Of a DNA stretch of 64,000 nucleotides, positions 52,087-61,066 are shown one piece after another. The DNA comes from Glaciihabitans arcticus (GTDB taxonomy: Bacteria > Actinomycetota > Actinomycetes > Actinomycetales > Microbacteriaceae). Position numbers and translations under genes: made by a program. Where the stretch lies: NCBI RefSeq assembly GCF_004310685.1, contig NZ_SISG01000001.1, positions 806,001-870,000 on the forward strand, given 5' to 3'. The notes beneath the pieces are model-generated. The model was not told the DNA's origin and did not search any database. It saw only the letters and a program-made list of their open reading frames with translations. The number at the start of each line of letters is the position of its first letter. Within the stretch, counting starts at the first letter, position 1.

Positions 52087-52764
52087 ATGACTATCACCGC
52101 CTCCGCTGACGGCTCCGCCCTCGGAAACCCCGGCCCCGCAGGCTGGGCCTGGTACATCGACGACAACACGTGGGACGCCGGCGGCTGGAAGCACGCCACC
52201 AACAACCAGGGCGAACTCAAGGCGGTGCTCGAACTGTTCCGCGCGACGGCGCACGTCGACGACGACCTGCACATCCTGTGCGACAGCCAGTACGTCATCA
52301 ACTCGGTGACCAAGTGGATGCCGGGCTGGAAGAAGAAGGGCTGGCGCAAGGGCGACGGCAAGCCCGTAATGAACCTCGAGCTGCTCAAGGAGATCGACGA
52401 GGCCATCGCCGGGCGACGCTACCGCTTCGAGTGGGTACGCGGTCATGTCGGCCACGTGCTCAATGAGGCGGCGGATGCCCGCGCTCGAGCCGTTTCGGAA
52501 GCCTTCGCCCGAGGTGCCGCGATCCCCACGGGGCCCGGCTTCCCCGGAGCCGCCCCCGCGATCACGGCGCAGGCGGAAGCCGAGCCGCAGGTCGCCCAGC
52601 TCTCCTTCGACTTCCTGGACGAACCGGAGACACAGCCTGAGGCAGAGCCGGCAGCGGAACCCGAGTCCGACATCGCGCTGACCCCCGCCCAGAAGTTGCG
52701 CCTGGCCGAGCGTGCGCGCGCCGAGGGCATCAGCGTTTCGGAGCTGCTTGCGCGGCTGATCTAA
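52087..52764 (+). CDS. rnhA: ribonuclease HI with C-terminal extension
   Basis: 225 residues. Active-site D8 (SADGSALGNPG), E43 (NQGELKAV), D66 (LCDSQYVI) and D130 (NEAADARARA) are all present. Degrades RNA in RNA:DNA hybrids. About 75 extra residues follow the core, acidic with Pro/Glu, ending in a small helix (LAERARAEGISVSELLARL). ATG start; TACGCT at 52074-52079 ends seven bases before it. Convergent overlap of 35 bases with the next gene. Confidence 0.92.
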   Translation: MTITASADGSALGNPGPAGWAWYIDDNTWDAGGWKHATNNQGELKAVLELFRATAHVDDDLHILCDSQYVINSVTKWMPGWKKKGWRKGDGKPVMNLELLKEIDEAIAGRRYRFEWVRGHVGHVLNEAADARARAVSEAFARGAAIPTGPGFPGAAPAITAQAEAEPQVAQLSFDFLDEPETQPEAEPAAEPESDIALTPAQKLRLAERARAEGISVSELLARLI

Positions 52765-53188
52765 GCGCGCGTCTGGCCCGACGGACCCGTGCCTCGATGT
52801 CGAGCAGTGGGCAGCAGACCTCGTCGGGGTGCACGAGCCCGTGCTCGATGACCCACTGGCTGAGCCGCTCCACGACACGCAGGTGCACGCGTAGCGACGG
52901 CGAATCGCCAGGCAGCCACTCCGGCTCGACGAAGATCGCGAGCAGGTAGATGAGGTCGTCGGCGTGGGCGACCCGAGCGACCGGATCTCGAGGGTCGAAC
53001 GCGCGCTCTGCGGCTACGAGAGTGCGATCGCGATCGACGAGGATCTGGTCGCCGTGCGCCTCGACGCAACGGCGCAGAGACTCGGCGACAGCGAGAATCC
53101 GGTGGCGCGCGAGACCCGTGCTGAGCCCGGCCTGCTCGTCGGTGAAGGTGGTGAGGATGGTGGTGATGGTGGGAGGTGTATTCGTCAT
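52730..53188 (-). CDS. hypothetical protein
   Basis: 152 residues, mainly helical, with VCCPLLDIEARVRRARRAL near the end. A cluster of Asp/Arg-rich segments (RDRTLVAAERAFDPRDPVARV) in the middle. No family recognised. Overlaps the convergent rnhA by 35 bases. No clear promoter or binding site at the ATG. Confidence 0.65.
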   Translation of the reverse strand: MTNTPPTITTILTTFTDEQAGLSTGLARHRILAVAESLRRCVEAHGDQILVDRDRTLVAAERAFDPRDPVARVAHADDLIYLLAIFVEPEWLPGDSPSLRVHLRVVERLSQWVIEHGLVHPDEVCCPLLDIEARVRRARRALRSAAQAAPKR

Positions 53189-53265
53189 GCCGGAAGGGTG
53201 CAGGGAGGCACAGACATCCCGACAAAGAGGCCTCAGGCGATCGCCTGTGGAGGAGAGGCGGCGCG

Positions 53266-53877
53266 TCAGACGGGGAGACGCGGCGTGCGCGGCTCGAGGG
53301 TGGAGGCTGCGGCGAGAAGGGCCGCGGCATCCGTTTGCTTGATATACACGCCCGTGACGTTCACCGCGCGAGTCTCGACGACCAGCACGAAGCCGATGGC
53401 GGAATCCGCGAAGAGGTCGGTCTTGTACGACTTCGCCACGGCGGCCATAACCTGCTCGCGCTTGGCTCGACCGGTCTCATCCAGAGAAGCGAAGTCGCCG
53501 ATGAGCGAGGGTCCGGTCGAGGATACGCCGACACGAGCGACGTCCCGAGGAGCAATCGTGACCACGCGCCACCAGAACGGACCGCGGGTGGTGAAGCCGC
53601 GCTCGTCGATCTCGTAGACGTTGTAGCTCAGGCGAAAGAAGAACAGCACGAGGCCGAGGCTAAAGACCGGGAAGTAGATGCCAGAGGCGAGATCCGGTCC
53701 GGTGATGGCGATCACGGTGAATACCACGAACGCGATGGCCGCGACGATGATGAGGATGATCGCGACCGTGTTGTAGTGGCGGTAGCTCCACCGCGATGCC
53801 GGGTCGAACGCCGCGATCGGGCGGCCGAAGTAACTGCCGGAGGCCGCGAGAGGGGTGGGCGGCGCGGCGGGGTTCAC
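53266..53877 (-). CDS. membrane protein with two N-terminal helices
   Basis: 203 residues from GTG. Two helices (about 36-60 and 66-84), then a soluble domain (YEIDERGFTTRGPFWWRVV) resembling PH-like folds of small actinobacterial membrane proteins. TAGGCT (minus strand, 53890..53885) ends seven bases before the GTG and includes the stop codon of the upstream nuclease gene. Confidence 0.75.
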   Translation of the reverse strand: MNPAAPPTPLAASGSYFGRPIAAFDPASRWSYRHYNTVAIILIIVAAIAFVVFTVIAITGPDLASGIYFPVFSLGLVLFFFRLSYNVYEIDERGFTTRGPFWWRVVTIAPRDVARVGVSSTGPSLIGDFASLDETGRAKREQVMAAVAKSYKTDLFADSAIGFVLVVETRAVNVTGVYIKQTDAAALLAAASTLEPRTPRLPV

Positions 53878-53887
53878 GTTTCCGAGC

Positions 53888-56800
53888 CTAGCTCGACACC
53901 GACTCCCCTTCGACCAGCTCGATGAACGCGCTCAGTTGCGCCAGCGTTGCCGCGTTGGACGGCAGATAGTCGAGCAGAGCCGGCGAATAGAGCAGGTAGG
54001 CGGCCCATTGCGCTCGGGAGATCGCGACGTTCAGCCGGTTCGCGAGGAGCAGGAACTCCAGCCCGCGCGGCACCTCCGCAGCGCTCGATGCGGCCAGCGA
54101 GACGATCGCGATCGCGGCCTCCTTGCCCTGGAACTTGTCCACGGTGCCGACGGGCACCTCGTCGAATCCCGCTGACGAGAGCACCGACCGCAGCAGCTCC
54201 ACCTGAGCGTTGTAGGGCGCGACGACGATGATGTCGCGTTGATCGAGCGGCCGAGTCTCGCCGGCCACTGTCCACGGCGTTCCGAGCAGGTCGCGCACGA
54301 GACCGAGAGCGCGCGTGGCCTCCTCCGGCGACGACGTCGCGTTCTGCTCGTGAGCGACGGGCAGCGGGTGCAGGCCGGGATCGACGCCGGCCAACAGGCG
54401 CTCCCCCGCCTGCGAGCGGAGCTTGCCGTCATACGACAGCCGCGAGACCGGCTCACACACCGCGGGATGCATGCGCCACGAGCGTTCGAGGAAGTAGCCG
54501 AATTCGGGCGGCAGCACGTCGTGTCCCTCGCTCAGCCAGCCGAGAGCAGAGACATCCACCGGTTCGGGATGCGACCCCTGGCTCACCTGCGGCAGCTGCT
54601 GCGGGTCCCCGAGAAGCAGCAGGCGTTTCGCCGATCCCGCCGAGGCAATGGTGCTAGCGAGGGAGAACTGGCCTGCCTCGTCGACGACGAGCAGGTCGAG
54701 GGTGCCGGGCGGGATCGCTCCCGCATTGGCGAAGGTCCACGCGGTGCCGCCGAGCACCCAGCCGTCATCCCGGTTCACGAACGAGGCGGGTGTGCTGATC
54801 GACTGCCAGGGCACAATGTCCGTGTCGCCGTCTTTCGCCTTCTTGCCGATGAGTTTCGGGTCGAGACCCGCGGCGACGATGCCGAACAGCATGTTCTTGA
54901 CCGTCTCGTGCGACTGCGCGACGATGCCGACCTTCCAGCCGTGGTTCTCGACGAGGTTCCGGATGACCCGGGCGCCGGTGTAGGTCTTGCCGGTGCCGGG
55001 CGGCCCCTGCACCGCGAGGTACGAGTGGTCGAGGCCGAGAAGCGTGTCGCGGATGGCCTCGATAGTTGTGCCGGTCACCGGCACGATGCCGCCCCGCGGG
55101 GGTGCCTTGCGCAGGATGTCGAGGGCCGCATCCGGAAGCATCTGTGGAATAGCCCGCAGCACACGCTGGCCCCAGGACTCGATCGCCTCGGGCTGCGGAC
55201 GCGCGGGCGGCGGTTTGCCGGGTGACAGGGCTGCGGGAACGGCATCGTGGCGCTCGGCACCCGCCTCGAGCAACTCGAGCACCACCCAGCCATCGTCGGT
55301 CACCTCGAGCACCTCGCCGTCGCTCGATGCCTTCGAGCCCGGGTTGCGGGTGAGCGAGATGAGTGGCGCGGGGTCGTTGTAGACGAGGAACGGTTTGGAG
55401 CCCTCCTTGAGCGAGCTGCCGGGAGCGAGTCGGCCGGAGACGAGCAGGGTGCGACGCGCCTTGGTCTGGCGGCCCGTGAGCGACCAGTCGGCGAGCACCT
55501 CGACCCGGTCGATGGCGAGCACGTCACGCACGTCGGCCCACTCGTCGATCGGGCGCTGCAGCCGGTCGAAGTGATCCTGCCAGAATTTCTTCGCCTCGCG
55601 GCGGTGGTAGTCGATCGTAGCCGAGGCCAGCGCGATCGCCGTGTCGTCGGCCGTGCGATCCGCGAGCGGCACGTCGGCGACGTGGGCCGCAAGCTCGACG
55701 TAGACCGGACTGGGGTCCCGCGCAACCGGCAGCTCGAGTTCGAGTTCGCGGGCGGGCGTCGGCTCAACGCCCAGCGCACGCGCCTGCTCGAGCAGCCAGT
55801 CGCGCAGGCGCAGCGTCGAGACGCAGTCGTACTCGTTGTAGGAGGCGATGGCGTCGAGTTTGGCCTGGCCCTCCTCGACCGAACCGGACTCGATGAGCAC
55901 CCGCGCGTCCGCGTACTGCTGCACCGAATCGGCGGCGTTGTCGACCCCGGAGCGATGGGTCGGCATGTACAGCGGCTCGAGTTTCTTTATCGAGTAGCTG
56001 TGCGAGCCTATGCGAATCGCCTTTTTGACGGCCGGGTACAGGTCGACCAGCACGCCCTGGCGCAGCAGGTCGTCTACCTGTTCCTCGCCGACGCCGTGCC
56101 GGGCGGAGAGAGACAGAAGGTGGGTGCGCTCGTAGGCGGCGTAGTGGTAGATGTGCAGGTTGGGGAAACGCGCGCGCCGCTCGGCCACGTAGGCGAGGAA
56201 CGCGATGAGGGCGTCGCGCTCCTGAACATAGTCGTGCGCCCAGAAGGTGCGGAACGTTGCATCCGCTTCGACCAGGCCGAACAGGTAGTCGAGGCCCCAC
56301 TCCTTGCCGTCAACCGCATTCTCGCTGTACAGCGGGTCACCCTCGAAGTCGAAGAAGATGTCGCCCGCGTCGGGGTGCGGCAGGGCGGAGAGGGTTTCGG
56401 GCGCGAATACCTCGAACGCGGGCACCTCGCCGGTGGTGCGCAATTGCACCCGGGCCTGGGCGCGCAGTCCGGCCAGGGTCGAGGCGGCGATGCCGTCGAC
56501 GACCGAGGGTGCCTGGGCGAGCTCGTCGATGGTGTGGATGCCGGCCGCCGCGAGCCGGTGGCGCTGCGTGAGCTGGATGCCCGACACGAGCAGCACGTCG
56601 CGATGCAGTTCGACCTGCGCGGCGCACTGGGCACATCGTCCGCAGGCGGTGTACCGCGGGTCGCCCCAAGGCGTCGGGACCGGGTCTGCCTGCTTCTCGT
56701 CGAGGATGCGCTGCAGGCGGGCGCGGCGTTTGCGGAAGACCGGCAGCACATCCCGGATCGCATGCGTGCTGGTCGTGCCGTCCCCGAGGATCAGGTGCAC

Positions 56801-57295
56801 GTCGGGGCCGATCGGGATACCGAGACGAACGAGCTGGTCGCTGTAGGCGGCGAGCTGCAGCAGCGCCGTGATCTTGGCCTTGCGGGCGAGCTTGGTGTCG
56901 TAGACCTCGTACTCCCCCGCGGTGTTCTGCATGATGAAGTCCGCGTAGCCGAGCAGGCGGCCGTCGAAGAACGTCGCCTGGAACAGCACGTCAGCGCCGT
57001 CCTTCAATGCGGCGAGGGATGCAGCGGCATCCGCATCCCGCGATTCAAAGGTCGGAGCGAACTCGACGACGCGTCTCGTGTCGCGCAGGCGCTCGAGTGT
57101 CTCCCGCTCGTGGATCGTGCCCAGCAGGCCGGCGCGCACCAGCATGTCATCTTCGGGCTGCGGCTCGGCGGTGATGCGACCGAGCTTGTCGTCGAGGCGT
57201 CGCATCAGACCCCATTCGCAGCTTGCGGCAGCGCTGAGGTCGCTGGCGCTGTACACCACGGTGCTGGTCGGGTCGTCGCGGTCGAGCAGGAACAT
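53888..57295 (-). CDS. TM0106-type RecB-like nuclease fused to SF1 helicase
   Basis: 1135 residues. The first part is a RecB-like nuclease (YEVYDTKLARKAKI near 130) with a Cys cluster after it (ACGRCAQCAAQ), and a DEDD/UvrD-like middle. The second part is an SF1 helicase with Walker A QGPPGTGKTYTGAR (about 765), VDEAGQFSLAS, LLGDPQQLPQVSQG and a final VDKFQGKEAAIAIVSL, NVAISRAQWAAY. Probably cuts and unwinds damaged or foreign DNA. TAGCCT (minus strand, 57307..57302) ends six bases before the ATG. Confidence 0.9.
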   Translation of the reverse strand: MFLLDRDDPTSTVVYSASDLSAAASCEWGLMRRLDDKLGRITAEPQPEDDMLVRAGLLGTIHERETLERLRDTRRVVEFAPTFESRDADAAASLAALKDGADVLFQATFFDGRLLGYADFIMQNTAGEYEVYDTKLARKAKITALLQLAAYSDQLVRLGIPIGPDVHLILGDGTTSTHAIRDVLPVFRKRRARLQRILDEKQADPVPTPWGDPRYTACGRCAQCAAQVELHRDVLLVSGIQLTQRHRLAAAGIHTIDELAQAPSVVDGIAASTLAGLRAQARVQLRTTGEVPAFEVFAPETLSALPHPDAGDIFFDFEGDPLYSENAVDGKEWGLDYLFGLVEADATFRTFWAHDYVQERDALIAFLAYVAERRARFPNLHIYHYAAYERTHLLSLSARHGVGEEQVDDLLRQGVLVDLYPAVKKAIRIGSHSYSIKKLEPLYMPTHRSGVDNAADSVQQYADARVLIESGSVEEGQAKLDAIASYNEYDCVSTLRLRDWLLEQARALGVEPTPARELELELPVARDPSPVYVELAAHVADVPLADRTADDTAIALASATIDYHRREAKKFWQDHFDRLQRPIDEWADVRDVLAIDRVEVLADWSLTGRQTKARRTLLVSGRLAPGSSLKEGSKPFLVYNDPAPLISLTRNPGSKASSDGEVLEVTDDGWVVLELLEAGAERHDAVPAALSPGKPPPARPQPEAIESWGQRVLRAIPQMLPDAALDILRKAPPRGGIVPVTGTTIEAIRDTLLGLDHSYLAVQGPPGTGKTYTGARVIRNLVENHGWKVGIVAQSHETVKNMLFGIVAAGLDPKLIGKKAKDGDTDIVPWQSISTPASFVNRDDGWVLGGTAWTFANAGAIPPGTLDLLVVDEAGQFSLASTIASAGSAKRLLLLGDPQQLPQVSQGSHPEPVDVSALGWLSEGHDVLPPEFGYFLERSWRMHPAVCEPVSRLSYDGKLRSQAGERLLAGVDPGLHPLPVAHEQNATSSPEEATRALGLVRDLLGTPWTVAGETRPLDQRDIIVVAPYNAQVELLRSVLSSAGFDEVPVGTVDKFQGKEAAIAIVSLAASSAAEVPRGLEFLLLANRLNVAISRAQWAAYLLYSPALLDYLPSNAATLAQLSAFIELVEGESVSS

Positions 57296-57304
57296 CCTCG
57301 AAGG

Positions 57305-58117
57305 CTAGCGCGAGCTACCGACCCGCACGACGGCCTGCACCGGCAGGTGGTCGGAGGCGAAGGTGCCTCCGAAGCGTGCCGTGTTGATGCCGACGACGCT
57401 CGGCTGGATCGCGGCGCCCCCGAGGATCCAGTCGATGCGCTTGCGGTCGAGCTTCGGAGCCCGGTAGTTCGGGTAGGTGCCCCACTCGGCGGTGAGTCGC
57501 TCCTCGGCTGTGTCCCACGTGTCGGGAAAGCCCGCCGCGGAGAATTCGGCGAAGGGCAGGGTGTCGACGGCCGAGTTGAAGTCACCCGTGATGATCGTTC
57601 TCTCGTCGCTGATGCTCGCGACGAGCGTCGCGGCCATCACGCGGGAGCGGCGGGAGCGGTGATCGAAGTGGGTGTTGACGAAGTGCAGTTCCTCGGAGGT
57701 CTCCTTGTCGCGGAGGCGGGCCGAGACGAGCACCCGAGGGATCTGGTTGCCCCAGCTCCGCGAACCCGGAACCGTCGGGGTATCGGAGAGCCAGAGCTGC
57801 TCCCAGTGCACGATCTCGAAGCGGATGAGGTCGACATAGATCGGGCAGCCCTCACCGCCGAGGTTCGCGTTGCGCCCGTGCCCGAGCCGCGCGTAGTGGT
57901 CGCCGAGACTCGAGCGTACGTAGCGGCTCTGGTCGGGCAGCGCCTCCTGCACACCGAGCAGCGCGGGGCGCTCCGCCCGCAGCAGGTGGCGCAGTGCGGG
58001 CGCACGCCGCACCCAGACGTCGGGGCTGCGGCGGGAGATGCGCGGCATACGGCGGCGGATATTGAAGGTCATCACGTGCACGTCGGGTGCCTCGCGGGGA
58101 CCGACCAGTGCAGTCAT
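57305..58117 (-). CDS. endonuclease/exonuclease/phosphatase-family protein
   Basis: 270 residues. VMTFNIRRR, LLGVQEALP, IITGDFNSA, RIDWILGG and ASDHLPVQAVV form the complete EEP motif set. Could be a nuclease or a phosphodiesterase. TAGCAT (minus strand, 58129..58124) ends six bases before the ATG. Lies between the RecB-like helicase and sbcC. Confidence 0.9.
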   Translation of the reverse strand: MTALVGPREAPDVHVMTFNIRRRMPRISRRSPDVWVRRAPALRHLLRAERPALLGVQEALPDQSRYVRSSLGDHYARLGHGRNANLGGEGCPIYVDLIRFEIVHWEQLWLSDTPTVPGSRSWGNQIPRVLVSARLRDKETSEELHFVNTHFDHRSRRSRVMAATLVASISDERTIITGDFNSAVDTLPFAEFSAAGFPDTWDTAEERLTAEWGTYPNYRAPKLDRKRIDWILGGAAIQPSVVGINTARFGGTFASDHLPVQAVVRVGSSR

Positions 58118-58156
58118 GTCTGAATGCTAGGGGTCATCGCGGATGAAGCTCGGCAG

Positions 58157-61066
58157 TCACACGCCCTCGGTCTCGATGATGCTGCGACCCCGGCCGTCCA
58201 CGCTCACGCGTAGCTTGGCGAGGATCTGCTCCTTCATCGAGTCGACGTGGCTAATCAGACCGATGGTGCGTCCGCCGGCCCGCAAGCCGTCGAGGGTGCT
58301 CATGGCGATCTCGAGGGTGTCGTTGTCCAGCGACCCGAATCCCTCGTCGATGAACAGCGTGTCGAGGGTGATGCCACCGGACTGGTTGGTGACAACCTCG
58401 GCGAGCCCGAGCGCGAGGGCCAGTGAGGCGAGGAAGGTCTCGCCCCCGGAGAGGGAATGGGTTGCTCGAGCGCGCCCGGTGTGCTCGTCGAGAATCGCGA
58501 GCCCGAGACCGGATGACGTATTGCGGTATTGCACGGTGTCGTCGTGCTCGAGGCTGAACCGTCCGCTCGTCATCGCGCGCAGCCGGGAATTCGCTGCAGC
58601 GACGATCTCCTCGAGCTGGGCGGCGAGCACGTAGGTCTCGAGGCGCATCCGTCGGGTGTTCGGTTCCTTTCCGGCAACCGCCTGCGCGAGTTCGCGCAGC
58701 TGGTCGAAATCTGCCTGTCTGCCGGCGGATGCCACGAGCCGCACCCGCGCCTGCTCCGCGATCCGCGTGGCCGAGGTGCGTCTCTCGGCGAGCGAGCTCC
58801 GCGTGGCGAGGGCGTCATCCCGAACGGCACGGGCGGCGACAGCAGCGGATTCCCCCGCCGCGAGGTCGATCGGCTCGGCCTCGACGTGCGCGAGTTCGGC
58901 GAGGGTCGACTCCGCGGTGGCGAGTGCCTCGTCGTGCGCCCGTATCCGCGCCTCAAGTGGCCCGAGGTCGGCGACGCGTGCGGCCTCGACCGCGTCCGCG
59001 CTGTCGAATTTCTGCTCGGCGAGGGCGACCTCGAGGGCGTCGGTCGCGTCAGTGAGTGTCTCCGCGCGGGTTGTGGCCTGGGCGATGGCCTCCTCGAGGG
59101 CTGCGGCCGCGTCGCGCGTGGCGCGTAGCTCGTCGAAGCGGTCCGCAACGCTGGGGTGATCACCACGTTGTTCGGTGACGCGCGCGGCGACCGCGTCGCG
59201 GGTCGTACGCGCCACAGTGAGCGCCGCGAGGTCGCTCTCCCGGTCGGTGCGCAGCTCGTCGAGCTGCGCGGCTCCGCGATCGGCTTCGGCGCGCAGGGTC
59301 GCCGCAAAGGATTCGAGCGTCTGCTGGTGTCGCGTGGCGAGGGCGATCACGGCGAGGGCCTCCTCGGCGGTGAGCTTTTCTGCGGTGATGCTCTCCGCGT
59401 CGCGTCCGTCGGTGCGGCCGATCGTCTCTGCGAGGGAGATATCCACGGCGGCGCGCAGTGCCACTGCGTTGTCGAGCTGGCGCTTAGCCTCCTCGACCAC
59501 TTCGAGCGCCGCGTCGATGTCCTCCTGGGTGACCGGATTTCCGCTGGGCGTGGCCGGTGCCGGGTGGCTGGTGGAGCCGCAGACCGCACAGGGCTCCCCC
59601 GCGACCAGCTCGCCCGCGAGCTCGGCGGCGTGACCCGCGAGACGTTGTTCGAGCAGGCCGTGGTGGCGGGTGGCGGCGGCGAGGTGACGTGCGCTGGCTG
59701 CATTCTCGTCGGCGCGGGCCACTTCGAGGTTGCTCGCGAGGGATGCGGCGACGCGAGCGTGCTCGAGTGCGGTCTCCAGTCTCTCGACCGTAGCGCGGGC
59801 GGCGGGTTCTCCCGCGGCCTGCACCTGTGCGACGGCGAGGGCCTCGGCGTTGGCGTCGATGCGCGCGGGCAACCCCTCGAGGGAGTCCTGCAGGGCGGTG
59901 AGCGCGTCATCCCGTGCAGTCACCCGGTCTTCGGCATTATCGACGGCCCGCTCGAGTTTCGGCAGGGTGCGCTCCTCGGCGCGGGCGTCGGCGAGGGAGC
60001 CCAACTGTCCGTCCAGCTCGCGCACCGTCTCGCCGAGATCCTCGCTCGTAAGGCCGTGGGCATTCCAGGCTGTGCGCGCCGTGTTCTCGGCGGCGCGCGC
60101 TGCGGCGGCCGCGACATCCGCGGATCGCTGCGTCGTGACGACCTGCCAGACGATGGATGCCCGGCGCGCCGCCCCGAGCCCCTCCCGGTCCCGCTCGATG
60201 GTCTCCGTGTTCTGCCGAAGCTCGGTCGCCCGGGCTGTTGCCGTGTCGCGGCGCAGCTGCAGGGCGCGCGTGTCCGAGCGGAGGCGCTGCGCCGCGTCCA
60301 GCGCGGTGTGCTCGGCGTCCGCCCGTTCGGCGGCGGCCACGGCTTCGGTGTGCAGGGTCTCGAGTGCCGCGAGTCCCTCGTCGAACCAGGACTCCCCCTC
60401 GCCCTCCTCTATGGACAACAGCTCGGCGAACTGGCGGCCCAGTTGCTGGAGCAGCTCGAGGTCACCGCTCATCGTCGCCTCGAGGGCCTTGCGGCGTTCG
60501 GTGAAGGCAGTTTCGATGTCGGCGAAGCGGTCGGTCGCGAACAGGGTGCGCAGCACGGACTGGCGTTCGTCGTTGTTCGCGCGCAGGAACTGCTGGAAAC
60601 GGTTCTGCGCGAGCAGGATCACCTGCAGGAATTGGTCTTTGCTGAGCTGCACGATCTGGTGAATCTCGTGTCCGACGTCGACGGGCCGGGCGGCGATGCC
60701 CTCCCAGGTCTTTCCGTTCTTGCGGAACAGCTCCGCGGTCGCCGCGACCGGGGTAGCGCGGCCGGGCTTCTCCCACGACGGACTGCGGCGAACCCGGTAG
60801 GCGATGTCGGAGACGGTGAATTCAAGTTCGACCCAGCTGGCGTCGTCGGGGCCGGCGTGGTCGCTGCGCAGGCGCTGCTGGCTGCCGTCGTACCGGGGCA
60901 CAGTCGCGTAGAGCGCGAAGCAGATCGCGTCGAGGATGCTCGACTTGCCGGCACCCGTCTTGCCCGTGATCAGGAAGATACCGTCGTCGGCGAACCGCTC
61001 GAAGTCGACGGACTGCTCCTCGAGGTACGGCCCGAATCCGGCGAGCCGCAGGGAGGTGATCCTCAC
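58157..61066 (-). CDS. sbcC: exonuclease subunit SbcC
   Basis: 969 residues. ABC-type ATPase halves around a long coiled coil: Walker A GKTGAGKSSILDAI near the N-terminus, zinc hook GEPCAVCGS in the middle, signature LSGGETFLASLALALG and Walker B LDTLFIDEGFGSLD at the end. With SbcD it forms the hairpin nuclease of the Mre11-Rad50 type. Overlaps sbcD by four bases. Confidence 0.96.
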   Translation of the reverse strand: MRITSLRLAGFGPYLEEQSVDFERFADDGIFLITGKTGAGKSSILDAICFALYATVPRYDGSQQRLRSDHAGPDDASWVELEFTVSDIAYRVRRSPSWEKPGRATPVAATAELFRKNGKTWEGIAARPVDVGHEIHQIVQLSKDQFLQVILLAQNRFQQFLRANNDERQSVLRTLFATDRFADIETAFTERRKALEATMSGDLELLQQLGRQFAELLSIEEGEGESWFDEGLAALETLHTEAVAAAERADAEHTALDAAQRLRSDTRALQLRRDTATARATELRQNTETIERDREGLGAARRASIVWQVVTTQRSADVAAAAARAAENTARTAWNAHGLTSEDLGETVRELDGQLGSLADARAEERTLPKLERAVDNAEDRVTARDDALTALQDSLEGLPARIDANAEALAVAQVQAAGEPAARATVERLETALEHARVAASLASNLEVARADENAASARHLAAATRHHGLLEQRLAGHAAELAGELVAGEPCAVCGSTSHPAPATPSGNPVTQEDIDAALEVVEEAKRQLDNAVALRAAVDISLAETIGRTDGRDAESITAEKLTAEEALAVIALATRHQQTLESFAATLRAEADRGAAQLDELRTDRESDLAALTVARTTRDAVAARVTEQRGDHPSVADRFDELRATRDAAAALEEAIAQATTRAETLTDATDALEVALAEQKFDSADAVEAARVADLGPLEARIRAHDEALATAESTLAELAHVEAEPIDLAAGESAAVAARAVRDDALATRSSLAERRTSATRIAEQARVRLVASAGRQADFDQLRELAQAVAGKEPNTRRMRLETYVLAAQLEEIVAAANSRLRAMTSGRFSLEHDDTVQYRNTSSGLGLAILDEHTGRARATHSLSGGETFLASLALALGLAEVVTNQSGGITLDTLFIDEGFGSLDNDTLEIAMSTLDGLRAGGRTIGLISHVDSMKEQILAKLRVSVDGRGRSIIETEGV

